A stretch of DNA of 64,000 nt from JAJECS01 sp965243625 (GCA_965243625.1 CBDEVI010000002.1:1984001-2048000), one strand, 5' to 3'. Shown: positions 23,260 to 32,354, counted from the first letter of the stretch. The notes: generated from the letters alone by a model not told the origin. Made by a program: numbers and translations.

Positions 23260-24390
23260 GTGTCCCAGGGACTGGCGGCGAACGAGGGCGACATCCTGCT
23301 GCTGGTGGGGACGCGGAAGGGTGCGTTTTTCCTCTCCTCTGACAGGTCGCGCAAGGAATGGTCCGTCTCCGGCCCGCATCACGCGGGTTCGGACGTGTTC
23401 CACCTGTCCTACGACGCGAGGGACGGGGGCACGGTCTTCGTCGCCATCAACAGCCCGATTTGGGGGGCGGAGATCCAGCGCAGCCGGGACCTGGGCGCCA
23501 CGTGGGAGGCGGCGACGCGAAACCCGAGCTTTGGGGAGGGACGCAAGGACTCGGTCGAGAAGGTCTGGCACGTGGCGCCGGGCCGGTCGAGTGAGCCGGG
23601 CGTGGTCTATGCCGGAGTTTCCCCGGCGGCCCTCTTCAAGAGCGAGGACGGCGGCGACACGTGGGCTGAAGTCGAGTCGCTGACCGACCATCCGACCCAC
23701 GAACGGTGGGAGCCGGGATTCGGCGGACTATGCCTGCACAGCATGGTGCTGGACCCGGCCAACGACGACCGACAGTGGGTGGCCATTTCGGCCGTCGGCG
23801 TGTTCGGCACCACCGACGGCGGCGCGACGTGGTCGACGATGAACGCCGGCGTGCGCGCGGACTTCGCGCCGGATCCGTTCCCCGAGTTCGGGCAGTGTCC
23901 GCACAAGCTGCTGGGACATCCGGCCATGCCCGAGCGGCTGTATCAGCAGAACCACTGCGGCGTCTTTCGCAGCGACGACGGCGGGCGGCAATGGATCGAC
24001 GTGAGCGACGGACTGCCCTCGCGTTTCGGCTTCGTGCTGGGCATCCACGCCGCCGATCCCGACACCATCTTTGTCGTGCCCGAGGACAAGGCACTGGACG
24101 GCGAGGTCGGCGGTTTCGTGCGCTATGTGACCGACGCAAAGTTCCGGGTCTACCGCAGCCGCAATGCCGGGGCCGACTGGGAGCCGCTGACCAACGGCCT
24201 GCCCCAGCAAGACGCCTATGTGCACCTCATGCGCGAGGGCATGGCGACCGACCCGTTGGACAACTGCGGCATCTACCTCGGCACGACGACCGGACAGATA
24301 TTCGCGAGCCGCGACGAGGGGGACAGCTGGGAGCTCCTGGTCGACTACCTGCCGCCGATCAACTCGGTGGACTGCGCGGTGGTGGTTTAG
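23260..24390 (+). CDS. BNR/sialidase-fold beta-propeller protein
   Basis: The 376-aa protein is built of repeating strands with Asp-box-like motifs (SEDGGDTWAEV, GTTDGGATWST, RSDDGGRQWIDV, SRNAGADWEPL, SRDEGDSWELL), as in exo-alpha-sialidases and VPS10-like propellers. At least five copies of the S-x-D-x-G-x-x-W box are visible. No signal peptide is seen from the chosen GTG start; the longer frame starting in the repeat at 23107 is not credible. The catalytic Arg triad of sialidases is not evident, so function could be binding rather than glycan cleavage. Confidence 0.88.
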   Translation: MSQGLAANEGDILLLVGTRKGAFFLSSDRSRKEWSVSGPHHAGSDVFHLSYDARDGGTVFVAINSPIWGAEIQRSRDLGATWEAATRNPSFGEGRKDSVEKVWHVAPGRSSEPGVVYAGVSPAALFKSEDGGDTWAEVESLTDHPTHERWEPGFGGLCLHSMVLDPANDDRQWVAISAVGVFGTTDGGATWSTMNAGVRADFAPDPFPEFGQCPHKLLGHPAMPERLYQQNHCGVFRSDDGGRQWIDVSDGLPSRFGFVLGIHAADPDTIFVVPEDKALDGEVGGFVRYVTDAKFRVYRSRNAGADWEPLTNGLPQQDAYVHLMREGMATDPLDNCGIYLGTTTGQIFASRDEGDSWELLVDYLPPINSVDCAVVV

Positions 24391-24504
24391 CGAACGTCTC
24401 CACCACTCCACGCACTGGTGGAGACCTCCGAAATCGCGCGGTGGTCAGACAAGCTCCATCAGGAACGCCAGCCGTTGACTCCCGTCCCGACCTTCCCGCT
24501 TCCA

Positions 24505-24617
24505 GGTGACCTTTGCAGAGTCCAGCCGAGCTTGGGGAAGACCGGGCGCGTCCTGCCCGCGCCCAGGTTCAATGAAGGGTGGATTCCCGCCTTCGCGGGA
24601 ATGACGAAGGGTCTTCC
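24505..24617. repeat. MITE-like repeat unit D
   Basis: It starts GGTGACCTTTGC, carries the internal 'gcccaggttcaatgaagg' and the TTCCCGC/GCGGGAA hairpin, but lacks 'ttacgcaag' before its end (GTCTTCC), so the right arm is damaged. Confidence 0.75.
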
Positions 24618-24668
24618 TTCAGGGGAAAGGGGGCTGATCAGAGGCTTTCTCGCGCGGGAAGCCTCGGC

Positions 24669-25844
24669 CTAGCCGCCGCTCAGGACCTTGTAGCCGTAGT
24701 TGTCCTTGGTGCGTTCGGCGACTGGGAGCACCTCGACTACGACGCGGGATAGGCCCACGACCTCGCCATTGGCGTCGAAGCTGTAGTCGTCGCCGAGGGC
24801 GCCGCTCCAGGTGATGCCGTAGAGGCAGTCGCGGAATCCGTCGGCGTCCTGGTCGTCCCCGGTTTGGCTGAGGCACTCGGCGGCGATGTAGACGGTGTCG
24901 TAGGCGGAGCCGAGGTGCCAGGGCAGGGTGATGTAGTCATAGCGCTGCCGGAAGTCGGCGAGCACCGACTGCGTCTTGGCGTTGTTGGGGTCGGGCGCGG
25001 CGGTGATGGCCTTGACCCCGGTGGCGGCGTCACCCGCGATTTCGAGCGACGTGGTGCCCACGGTAATGGTGTCCCCGTAGATGGGGCCGGCGTAACCGAG
25101 CTCCCGCGCTTGCTTGATGATGGTGCCCGCCGCGAACTCGGCCTGCGGCGCGATGTGGAGCGCGTCCGGATTGGCCTCGAATAGCTTCGTCAACTGCGAC
25201 CGGAAGTCCGTGATGTCGGACCCAAACCGCTCCGCGGCGACGATGGCGCCGCCGTTCTCCTCGAACCGCGCGACGGTCGTCCGCCGGACGCCCTCGGCGT
25301 AGTCGGTTTCCTCGGTGATGGTGGCCAGCGTGCGGATGCCGTCGGCCCAGAGCGCGTCGCCGGTGCGGATGCCCACCTCGATGTCGCTGATCTGGGTGCG
25401 GAAGATGTAGTCGCCGGCGTCGGCGATGTCGGGGTTGCTGGCCAGCCCGGAGAAGAGGATCACGCCGTCGGCCTCGGCCAGCGGGGCGACGCCGAGCATG
25501 GCGCCGCTGCACGACGTCCCGAGAATGATCTTGACGCCGTCGACGTCGGTGAGCTTCTTGTAGGCGTTGATCGCGTCCTGGGCGTTGCACTTCGAGTCCT
25601 CGACGACCAGCTCCACCCGGCGCCCGTCGACGCCGCCCGCGGCGTTGATCTCGTCCACGGCCATGACCTTGGCCTGATGGGCCACGGTGCCGTAGGTCTC
25701 GCCGGCGCCGGTGAGGGATTCCATGACGCCGATGCGATAGGGGATGACCTCGTCGGCATCCTCGCCGCAGGCCGCAAGTGCTGTCGCCAAGGCGATCTGC
25801 AGCAGCCCCAGCGTGACGGCTCGCTTCCAAAACGTGAGTCGCAT
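24669..25844 (-). CDS. ABC-transporter substrate-binding lipoprotein (branched-chain amino acid/LivJ type)
   Basis: The 391-aa protein has a signal peptide and lipobox ending in LATALAAC (Cys26), so it should be lipid-anchored outside the membrane. The mature part has the type I binding-protein (Peripla_BP_6) layout: IGVMESLTGAGETYG, HQAKVMAVDEINAAGGVDGRRVELVVEDSKCN and a hinge with the second lobe (TTVARFEENGGAIVAAERFG). Ligands of this family are branched-chain amino acids, amides or small acids. No permease or ATPase gene is adjacent, so this is an orphan binding protein or works with a distant transporter. The start at 25844 is fixed by the signal peptide; the longer frame to 26132 overlaps the divergent HAD gene. 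Confidence 0.9.
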   Translation of the reverse strand: MRLTFWKRAVTLGLLQIALATALAACGEDADEVIPYRIGVMESLTGAGETYGTVAHQAKVMAVDEINAAGGVDGRRVELVVEDSKCNAQDAINAYKKLTDVDGVKIILGTSCSGAMLGVAPLAEADGVILFSGLASNPDIADAGDYIFRTQISDIEVGIRTGDALWADGIRTLATITEETDYAEGVRRTTVARFEENGGAIVAAERFGSDITDFRSQLTKLFEANPDALHIAPQAEFAAGTIIKQARELGYAGPIYGDTITVGTTSLEIAGDAATGVKAITAAPDPNNAKTQSVLADFRQRYDYITLPWHLGSAYDTVYIAAECLSQTGDDQDADGFRDCLYGITWSGALGDDYSFDANGEVVGLSRVVVEVLPVAERTKDNYGYKVLSGG

Positions 25845-26015
25845 ATACGGATTCCTGAATACTGTCTGGCGCCCGCCGTGTAGTTTAGGCGGCCGGTGCA
25901 TGAGGGCGCCGCTGGGGTTACACGGGCCGCGATGGGGCGGTGCTACCGTGCCTCGGCCATTTCCGCCGGCCAGCGGCCGCTGGGGCGATCGATCTGCCTC
26001 GCCGAAGGTTGAGCC

Positions 26016-26705
26016 GTGCTCGATTTCGACCGCATTCGATGGATCAGCTTCGACTGCTACGGCACGCTGGTCGATTGGGAGACCGGAATCTTCGAGGCCG
26101 TCGCCCCGGTCCTGGCGTGCCACGGCATTCACAAGTCGAGGTCTGAGATCCTGGCGCTCTTCGCCGACGTGGAGCCCCGAGTGCAGTTCGCAAGCTACCT
26201 GGAATACCGCCGCGTCTTGCGTCGCGTGATGGTCCTGATCGGCCGCGAACTCGGCTTCCAGCCCACCGAACCCGAGCTAGCCTGCCTGGCCGACACCCTG
26301 CCCCGCTGGCCAGTCTTCCCGGATACGGTGGGCGCGCTGCGGGCGCTGCAATCCCGCTTCAAGCTCGCGGTGATCTCCAACGTGGACGACGACCTTTTCG
26401 CCGGGACGGCCGCGGCGCTGGGGATCGACTTCGACGCCGTGGTCACGGCGCAGCAGGTCCGCAGTTACAAGCCGAGCCTGCGCAATTTCCACGCCGCCGC
26501 TGCGCGCATGGGCGTAGCCGAGGACGCCTGGCTGCATGTCGCCGAGAGCCTCTTCCACGACATCGCGCCGGCAAACCGCCTGGGAATCGCCAGCGTCTGG
26601 GTGAACCGCGCGAATCGGGGAGGTGGAACGCGCCGCACCGACGCCGTTCCCGACCTCGTGGTGCCCGATCTGGCGACGCTGGCGCGGATACTGTGCTCAC
26701 CGTGA
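26016..26705 (+). CDS. HAD-superfamily hydrolase (haloacid dehalogenase type II-like)
   Basis: The 229-aa protein has nucleophile Asp13 in FDCYGTLVDW, motif II SNVDD, a Lys in SYKPS and a degenerate acidic motif in ESLFHDI. The cap domain lies between motifs I and II. The FDCYGTL(V/I)DWE start is shared with 2-haloacid dehalogenases, but phosphatase activity is equally possible. The start is GTG, divergent from the binding protein. Confidence 0.9.
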   Translation: MLDFDRIRWISFDCYGTLVDWETGIFEAVAPVLACHGIHKSRSEILALFADVEPRVQFASYLEYRRVLRRVMVLIGRELGFQPTEPELACLADTLPRWPVFPDTVGALRALQSRFKLAVISNVDDDLFAGTAAALGIDFDAVVTAQQVRSYKPSLRNFHAAAARMGVAEDAWLHVAESLFHDIAPANRLGIASVWVNRANRGGGTRRTDAVPDLVVPDLATLARILCSP

Positions 26706-26760
26706 CGGCCGAACGGCGCCAGCACCGGACCAATCGTTGACCTTGGGAGGGGCTGATTCC

Positions 26761-27201
26761 GTGACACCAAGCCGGAGCATATTCGTGAACCTGGCGGTGA
26801 AGGACGTGGCCAGGTCCGTCGCGTTCTTCACCGAGTTGGGGTTCGAGTTCAATCCCGCGTTCACCAACGATCAGGGAGCGTGCCTGATCATCAGCGAGAA
26901 CATCTTCGCCATGCTGCTGGCGGAGAGCTTTTTCAGCAGCTTCATTCCGGGACGGCGGATCGCCGACACGTCGGACACGACCGAGGCGTTGCTCGCCGTA
27001 TTCCTGGCCGAGCGGGACGAGGTCGACGCCATGCTCGACAAGGCCGTGGCGGCGGGTGGAACGGCCTTCCGGGAACGGTCGGAGTTCCAAGGGATGTATG
27101 GCGGCGCGTTCCAGGACCTGGACGGGCACATCTGGGAGATCGGCCACATGGGGCAAGCCGCAACGGAGGAGGCTCCTGCGGCTGCTGAGGAGGGGTCATG
27201 A
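26761..27201 (+). CDS. VOC-family (glyoxalase/bleomycin-resistance fold) protein
   Basis: The 146-aa protein has two VOC repeats: IFVNLAVKDVARSVAFFTELGF, then GGAFQDLDGHIWEIGHM, in which Asp, His and Glu are candidate metal ligands. Lactoylglutathione lyase-like and antibiotic-binding proteins share this fold. The GTG at 26761 has GGGAGGGG upstream. It overlaps the next VOC gene by ATGA. Confidence 0.88.
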   Translation: MTPSRSIFVNLAVKDVARSVAFFTELGFEFNPAFTNDQGACLIISENIFAMLLAESFFSSFIPGRRIADTSDTTEALLAVFLAERDEVDAMLDKAVAAGGTAFRERSEFQGMYGGAFQDLDGHIWEIGHMGQAATEEAPAAAEEGS

Positions 27202-27662
27202 TGCGGGCATCGCCAAAGGTCAGCCCGTTTCTCTGGTTTGACGGCCGGTCGGTGGAGGCCGCCGAGTTCTACGTCTCGGTGTTTCCGAACTCCCGGATTC
27301 TGAGCGTCTCGGTGATTTCGGAAGGCCCCGCCAAGGGCCAGGCGATCGTCGAATTCGAGCTCGACGGGCAGAAGTTCGGCGCGGTGGACGGCGGGCCGAT
27401 GTACAGCTTCACGCCCGCCGTTTCGTTCGTCGTCGCCTGCGAGTCGCAGGAGGAGATCGACTACTACTGGGACCGGCTGTCGGAAGACGGCGAGCCGGGC
27501 CGATGCGGCTGGCTGGAGGACAAGTTCGGCGTGTCGTGGCAGGTGACGCCGTCGATGCTTCCCGACCTGATGGCGGGCAATGCGTCGAAGGTGACGGAAG
27601 CCATCCTCGCCATGGACAAGATCGACATCGAAACGCTGCGCCGGGCGTCCGAGAGCGACTGA
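27198..27662 (+). CDS. PhnB/VOC-family protein (3-demethylubiquinone methyltransferase-like fold)
   Basis: The 154-aa protein has the PhnB-type sequence SPFLWFDGRSVEAAEFYVSVFPNSRI and, at the end, WLEDKFGVSWQVTPSMLPDLM. It is usually annotated as a 3-demethylubiquinone-9 3-methyltransferase-like VOC protein, although no methyl transfer is established for these. It is translationally coupled to the preceding VOC gene. Confidence 0.88.
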   Translation: MMRASPKVSPFLWFDGRSVEAAEFYVSVFPNSRILSVSVISEGPAKGQAIVEFELDGQKFGAVDGGPMYSFTPAVSFVVACESQEEIDYYWDRLSEDGEPGRCGWLEDKFGVSWQVTPSMLPDLMAGNASKVTEAILAMDKIDIETLRRASESD

Positions 27663-27670
27663 GGCCGCCA

Positions 27671-28306
27671 GTGATTGCTGAGCTTGGCACCCACCCGAGC
27701 GATGGACGGCTGCTGCTGCACGCGGAAACTCAGGCCGAGTGGCGGGCGTGGCTGGAGCAGAATCACCAACGCGCGGACGGCGTCTGGCTCGTCTCGTGGA
27801 AGAAGGCCACGGGTAAGCCGTTCATTCCCTATTCCCACACGGTGGACGAAGCGCTGTGCTTCGGCTGGATTGACTCGCGGCCCAACCGGGTGGACGACGA
27901 GCGGGCGATGCGGCTTTTCACGCCACGGAGACCGAAAAGCCTCTGGTCGCGCATCAACAGGGCGAAGGTGGCGCGACTCACGGCGCAGGGCCGGATGGCG
28001 CCGGCCGGCATGCAAATGGTCGAGACGGCGAAGGCGAACGGATGGTGGACGGTCGGAGACGAGATCGAAGACCTGGTCATCCCGCCCGACTTGGGTTCGG
28101 CCCTGGCCGCCAACGAGACGGCGAGTGACTGCTTCGAGCGTTTCGCCGCCTCGGCGAAGAAGAGCATTCTCTGGTGGATCAAGTCGGCGCGGAAGCCCGA
28201 GACCCGGGCCAAGCGCATCGCGCAGACCGTGGAGCTGGCTGCCGAGAACCGCATGGCCAACCACCCCAAGGGCAGGGACCAGGGTCCGAAACGGCGCTCG
28301 GGCTAG
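27671..28306 (+). CDS. YdeI/OmdA-family protein
   Basis: The 211-aa protein carries the YdeI/OmpD-associated signature: WRAWLEQNHQRADGVWLVSWKK, HTVDEALCFGWIDSRPNR, and the basic RFAASAKKSILWWIKSARKPETRAKRI tail. These proteins are described as bacteriocin-protection or outer-membrane-associated factors in Gram-negatives; the role here is unknown. The GTG start at 27671 lies 8 bp after the VOC stop, giving a three-gene run. Confidence 0.88.
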   Translation: MIAELGTHPSDGRLLLHAETQAEWRAWLEQNHQRADGVWLVSWKKATGKPFIPYSHTVDEALCFGWIDSRPNRVDDERAMRLFTPRRPKSLWSRINRAKVARLTAQGRMAPAGMQMVETAKANGWWTVGDEIEDLVIPPDLGSALAANETASDCFERFAASAKKSILWWIKSARKPETRAKRIAQTVELAAENRMANHPKGRDQGPKRRSG

Positions 28307-28354
28307 CGCGTATACGCTGGCGGCACGACAACCGCCCATCGACCCACCCCAGAC

Positions 28355-29584
28355 ATGACTACCCGTCGCTCGAGGCCGCTAGACAGATTGGTACGAGCGT
28401 TCGTCCTCTTTGCCCTCGTGGCCCTCGCGTTGTCGGCCTGCGGCGAGGACGCATCCGATACGTCCGAGCCGCAGGCGCCGACCGCCGCGACCATCACGGT
28501 GGGGGCATCTCCGGCGCCGGCGCATCCCGTGCCCACCGCGACGGCGGCGGCACCGGCGGCGCCGTCCCCGGCCGCGACGGTGGCGGCGATCCTGCCAACA
28601 ACTGCGCCTTCGCCTGCGGTCACAACAGCCGTGCCGGCTCCTGGCGTTGCGGTCTCCGAAGCGTTTGGCGTCGTGGACGCCGCCAACGCGTTCCTCGACG
28701 GGCTCACTGCGGACCAACGGGCGGGGGCTGTGCTCGCCTTCGATTCGCCGCTGCGGCCCAACTGGTCCAACCTGCCGCCGAGCATGACGCGCTTCGAGCA
28801 CAACGGCGTCCGCATCGGCGACCTGAACGCCCGGCAAACCGAGCTGATGCATGAGTTCCTGCGCGCGGCGCTCAGTCCGGACGGCTACGCCAAGGTCGTC
28901 GGCATCGTGGGGGCCGAAGACGCGCTGGCCGCATCGTCGGGGCGTCAATTGAGCGCGGACAACTACTGGCTGGCCTTCTTCGGCGAGCCCTCCGCGGACG
29001 ATCCCTGGGGCTGGCAGTTCGGCGGTCACCACCTGGCCGTGAACGTCACGGTCGTGGACGGGCGCTCGTATCTGTCACCAACTCTGGTGGCTGTCCAACC
29101 GGCGTCCTACGAGGTCGACGGCGTCACGATCGCGCCTCTGGCCGCCGAGGTGCAGTCCGGGCTGGCGCTGATGAACGCGCTGGACGACGCGCAGCAGGCG
29201 GCGGCGCGGGTACAGCGGCCCAATGAGCTATGGGCCGGCGCGGGCAAGGACGGCGTGACGCCGCCGCTGGAAGGCGTGCCCGTGGCGGGGTGGAGCGAGG
29301 CCCAGCGAGCCCTGCTGCTGGACGCGGTCGCGCAATGGGTCGGCCTGATGCCCGCCGCCAGCGCCGAAGAGCGGTTGGCCGAGATCGCGGCAGACCTTGG
29401 CGATACCCATTTCGCCTGGCACGGCGACGTCGACGCCGGCCGGCCCATCTACTACCGCATCCAGGGACCGACGCTCATCATCGAGTTCGCCACGCAAAGC
29501 AGGTCCGGCGGCGACCACGCGCACTACCACTCGATCTATCGCGACCCAACGAACGAGTACGGAGCGGCTGCCGCTGCCGGCTGA
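28355..29584 (+). CDS. DUF3500 lipoprotein
   Basis: The 409-aa protein has a lipobox (LALSAC, Cys29), then an 80-residue low-complexity Ala/Pro/Thr linker, then a DUF3500 domain (about 105-405). Its hallmarks are GLTADQRAGAVLAFDSPLRPNWSNLP, YWLAFFGEP and WGWQFGGHHLAVN. The domain has no proven activity; conserved His and Trp suggest ligand binding. It should sit on the outer face of the cytoplasmic membrane. Confidence 0.9.
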   Translation: MTTRRSRPLDRLVRAFVLFALVALALSACGEDASDTSEPQAPTAATITVGASPAPAHPVPTATAAAPAAPSPAATVAAILPTTAPSPAVTTAVPAPGVAVSEAFGVVDAANAFLDGLTADQRAGAVLAFDSPLRPNWSNLPPSMTRFEHNGVRIGDLNARQTELMHEFLRAALSPDGYAKVVGIVGAEDALAASSGRQLSADNYWLAFFGEPSADDPWGWQFGGHHLAVNVTVVDGRSYLSPTLVAVQPASYEVDGVTIAPLAAEVQSGLALMNALDDAQQAAARVQRPNELWAGAGKDGVTPPLEGVPVAGWSEAQRALLLDAVAQWVGLMPAASAEERLAEIAADLGDTHFAWHGDVDAGRPIYYRIQGPTLIIEFATQSRSGGDHAHYHSIYRDPTNEYGAAAAAG

Positions 29585-29740
29585 CCACATCGAACGAGCT
29601 TCCGACCCTGGCTACCGGCGATGCTGAGACCGTCGACGGGGTCGCATATCCAGCGTCTCCAACTTGGGCTGGCGCGGCGAATCGGCCATAATGACGACCC
29701 GTCAACATCGGTTGGATTCGCCTAGCGAGGCAGGCATTCC

Positions 29741-30799
29741 ATGACGACGGTAACTCCCGCCGTGGCGCAGGCGCCGCGGCTGACGACGGACCAGATTGCC
29801 CAGTTCAAGCGCGAAGGATTTCTCGTGCTGCCGGGCGTGGTCGATCCCGAGCTGTGCCGGCAGGCGCGCGATCAGATGTGGGACACGATCGCGCAGTACC
29901 GGCCCAGCATGAAGCGCGACGATCCCTCCACCTGGACGCCGATCAGCGAGGAGGAAAACGCGAGCTACGTGCGTGAGGAGACCGGCGGCGACCCCTATTT
30001 CGGCGGCGGGGGGCACCGGTTCTACATCCGCAACGGGGCCGAGGATTTGCTGCTGGACATTGGCGCCCGCGTGGTGTGGGACGTCGCCGAGCAGCTGTTG
30101 GGCGAGGGCGAGGTTGTCTACCCCGCGGGCCTGGACGCCACCGGCCACACCACGGGGCCGTGCTACCTGACCGAGGGCGCGGTGAAGGGCATGGAGTCCC
30201 ACCTGGGCGACAAGACCAGGGAATGGACCGGTCCGCCGACGAACAGGACCGGACCGCTGCGCCTGCCGAAGACCGGTCCCCACTGGGTGACGGGCCAGGG
30301 CACGCGCGGCATGTATTGCACGCTGCCGAACGGATCGCCCCGCGGACCGAACTATCCCTCCGCCCATTCGGGTGAGGGCATGGGCTCGGAGAGCCGCTGG
30401 AAGGTGCAGACGGCGGTCTACTTCGACGACCTGCCGCTGGGCGCGGGCGGCTTGCACCTGTGGCCCGGCAGCCACGCCAGGGTGTGGGAGGCCTACCGCG
30501 AGCTCAAGCAGAGCGGCTCGGGCGAGGCGTATGACGGCTACAAACATCCCGTGGTGGCCGACATCAAGGCCGACACGGAGCCGGTGGACACCCACGGTCC
30601 GGCGGGATCGGTGGTGCTGTGGCACTCGATCATGCTGCACATGGCGGGCGTCAACACCTCGAGCGACATCATCCGCCAGGCGACGCTGTACGCCTTTGCC
30701 AAGACGCCGGAGTCCATGCCGGACGAGAGCGTGGAGAACGAGACCCTCGACGACATCTGGAAGGATTGGTCGGACGAGGTGCGGGCGGTGGCGGGCTAG
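29741..30799 (+). CDS. PhyH-family oxygenase, divergent copy 4
   Basis: The 352-aa protein is related to phytanoyl-CoA dioxygenases by its start (TTDQIAQFKREGFLVLPGVVD) and C-terminus (GGLHLWPGSHARVWEAY, then GPAGSVVLWHSIMLHMAGVN). A canonical HxD is not evident. The nearest match is SAHSGEG, which would need a His and Glu three residues apart. It may be an atypical or iron-free member. A 45-residue insertion rich in Gly/Pro (EWTGPPTNRTGPLRLPKTGP) is unusual. Confidence 0.82.
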   Translation: MTTVTPAVAQAPRLTTDQIAQFKREGFLVLPGVVDPELCRQARDQMWDTIAQYRPSMKRDDPSTWTPISEEENASYVREETGGDPYFGGGGHRFYIRNGAEDLLLDIGARVVWDVAEQLLGEGEVVYPAGLDATGHTTGPCYLTEGAVKGMESHLGDKTREWTGPPTNRTGPLRLPKTGPHWVTGQGTRGMYCTLPNGSPRGPNYPSAHSGEGMGSESRWKVQTAVYFDDLPLGAGGLHLWPGSHARVWEAYRELKQSGSGEAYDGYKHPVVADIKADTEPVDTHGPAGSVVLWHSIMLHMAGVNTSSDIIRQATLYAFAKTPESMPDESVENETLDDIWKDWSDEVRAVAG

Positions 30800-30889
30800 G
30801 GGGTCGCTTTCGAGGGGGCCAGGATCCCGGGCTGCGCGCAGCCCGGGCCACCGGAGACCCTCACCCCAGCCCTCTCCCTTCCAGGGAGA

Positions 30890-30964
30890 GGGAGTCGGGC
30901 GGCGTCGGCGTTTGGTCCGATGCGCTGGGGTCGTGCGCTCGAGATTCCTCGCTGCGCTCGGAAT
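30890..30964. repeat. 75-bp direct repeat, copy 1
   Basis: 'gggagtcgggcggcgtcggcg' starts the unit, which ends 'attcctcgctgcgctcggaat'. It is nearly identical to 31092-31166. The 30800-31308 gap also carries GGGAGAGGG, ATTCCGGC hairpin and 'gcgggtctgagacc' fragments, but no gene. Confidence 0.85.
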
Positions 30965-31091
30965 GACAGATGGTGGGCGGGTCTGAGACCGCCCCTACCC
31001 CGCGTATTTGGCATGCCTCCGGGATCAGCCGGACTGGATTCCGGCCTACGCCGGAATGACAGAGGGGTTGCGCAAGGTTCCCTTCGAGGGA

Positions 31092-31166
31092 GGGAGTCGG
31101 GCGGCGTCGGCGTTTCATCCGATGCGCTGGGGTTGAGCGCTCTAGATTCCTCGCTGCGCTCGGAAT
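31092..31166. repeat. 75-bp direct repeat, copy 2
   Basis: It differs from copy 1 at a handful of positions. The last 24 bases ('attcctcgctgcgctcggaa') resemble an arm of the 82-bp hairpin repeat at 9322, so the two repeat families share a part. Confidence 0.8.
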
Positions 31167-31308
31167 CACATTTCGGGGCTGGGACGGCTGGCTCGGTGTC
31201 CAGTGCCCTCGCGAAGACCCCCTCCCCAACCCTCCCCCTTCCAGGTGGAGGGGGCAGGAGTTCGGCACGGGCGGGTCTGAGACCCGCCCCTACCCCGAGA
31301 ACTTCGCG

Positions 31309-32172
31309 CTAGCCGCCGGCGGCTCGCTGCCGTTCGGCGCGGACTTTGGCGGAGAGCGCGGCGAGGTGGCCGTCGTTGGCGAGGCGCTGTTCCAGGTGGC
31401 GCATGCGCTCCGGCGAGGCGGTTTGGAGCATCACGTCGCCGTAGGCGCGCTCCATCTCGTGCCGTGACAGATTGGCAACCGACTTTCGAACGGGCTCCAA
31501 GTCGTCGTCGGGTTGCCGCGCCTGCATGTTGATGGTGAACATGCGCCGCCGCGTGCCGCCCCCGAACGACGCGTGCTTGATCTCGTGATTGAATACCAGG
31601 ACGTCGCCGGGTTGGGTTTCCAGCGCCACGGACGGCACCTCGGTCCCTGACAGGCCCCAGGTCTTCTCGGGCAGCGACGCGCGCTCGTCGAGCGGCGTGC
31701 GGTAGTAGTCGACCGCGCCCAACATCCGCCAGAAGCGGCCGCCCTTGTGGTGGCTGCCCGGAATCACCCGCAGGCTGCCGGACGCGGCGTCCAGCGGATC
31801 CAGGTAGAACGCGGTCTTGATGGGGAGCTTGGCTCCCCAGCTCGTGTCGGAATGCCAGGGCGTATCGCCGCTGTAGACGTTGCCGTCGCTGGTCATGTAA
31901 TTGAAATCCTCGCCGCAGATCGAGGACCCGATGCCGACGACCCGCGGGTCGTCGAGCAGCGAGCTCAGATATGGGTGCTGGTCGATGAACGGCACCACCA
32001 CCGTCAGCCGCTCGTTCAGGTCGTCCGCCGCCCCGTCGAGCCCGCCGCCATTGGCGGTCCACACCTCGCGGAAGGCGTCGTTGAGCGCGTCGACCTCGTC
32101 GCGAAAGAGGCCCCGCAACGCCAGGTAGCCGAAGGTCTTGAAGAATCGCAGTTGTTGCTCGGTGAGTTGCAT
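31309..32172 (-). CDS. PhyH-family oxygenase, copy 5
   Basis: The 287-aa protein has an HxD motif in TPWHSDTSWG and a distal His in NHEIKHASFGGGTRRRMFTIN, whose Arg could bind 2-oxoglutarate. It begins QLTEQQLRFFKTFGYLALRGLFRDE, a normal PhyH start. The ATG at 32172 has GGAG 7 nt upstream; the longer frame to 32340 is not supported. It is closest to the ectoine hydroxylase-like branch in overall look, but no ectoine genes are present. Confidence 0.9.
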   Translation of the reverse strand: MQLTEQQLRFFKTFGYLALRGLFRDEVDALNDAFREVWTANGGGLDGAADDLNERLTVVVPFIDQHPYLSSLLDDPRVVGIGSSICGEDFNYMTSDGNVYSGDTPWHSDTSWGAKLPIKTAFYLDPLDAASGSLRVIPGSHHKGGRFWRMLGAVDYYRTPLDERASLPEKTWGLSGTEVPSVALETQPGDVLVFNHEIKHASFGGGTRRRMFTINMQARQPDDDLEPVRKSVANLSRHEMERAYGDVMLQTASPERMRHLEQRLANDGHLAALSAKVRAERQRAAGG

Positions 32173-32354
32173 GGCGCTCTCCGATCCGCTCGTGCACCCG
32201 GGCCCGCCCCCAAGAATGCTGCCACCTTCGGGGGCGCCGCGCCAGCCGCGGTCGCGCCTGGCTTGGGGCGCGATCCGCCGCTGGCCCGAATAGCCCGCCC
32301 AACCGCGGATCGCTATGCTCAAGCGCCCACCGAGTGCCACCCAGACGATCGGCC

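Noticed and set aside
25845..26132. N-terminal extension of the binding protein
   Set aside because: It overlaps the divergent HAD gene and would bury the signal peptide and lipobox.
31309..32172. Ectoine hydroxylase assignment
   Set aside because: The fold is shared, but no ectoine biosynthesis gene is near and the similarity is to the PhyH superfamily in general.
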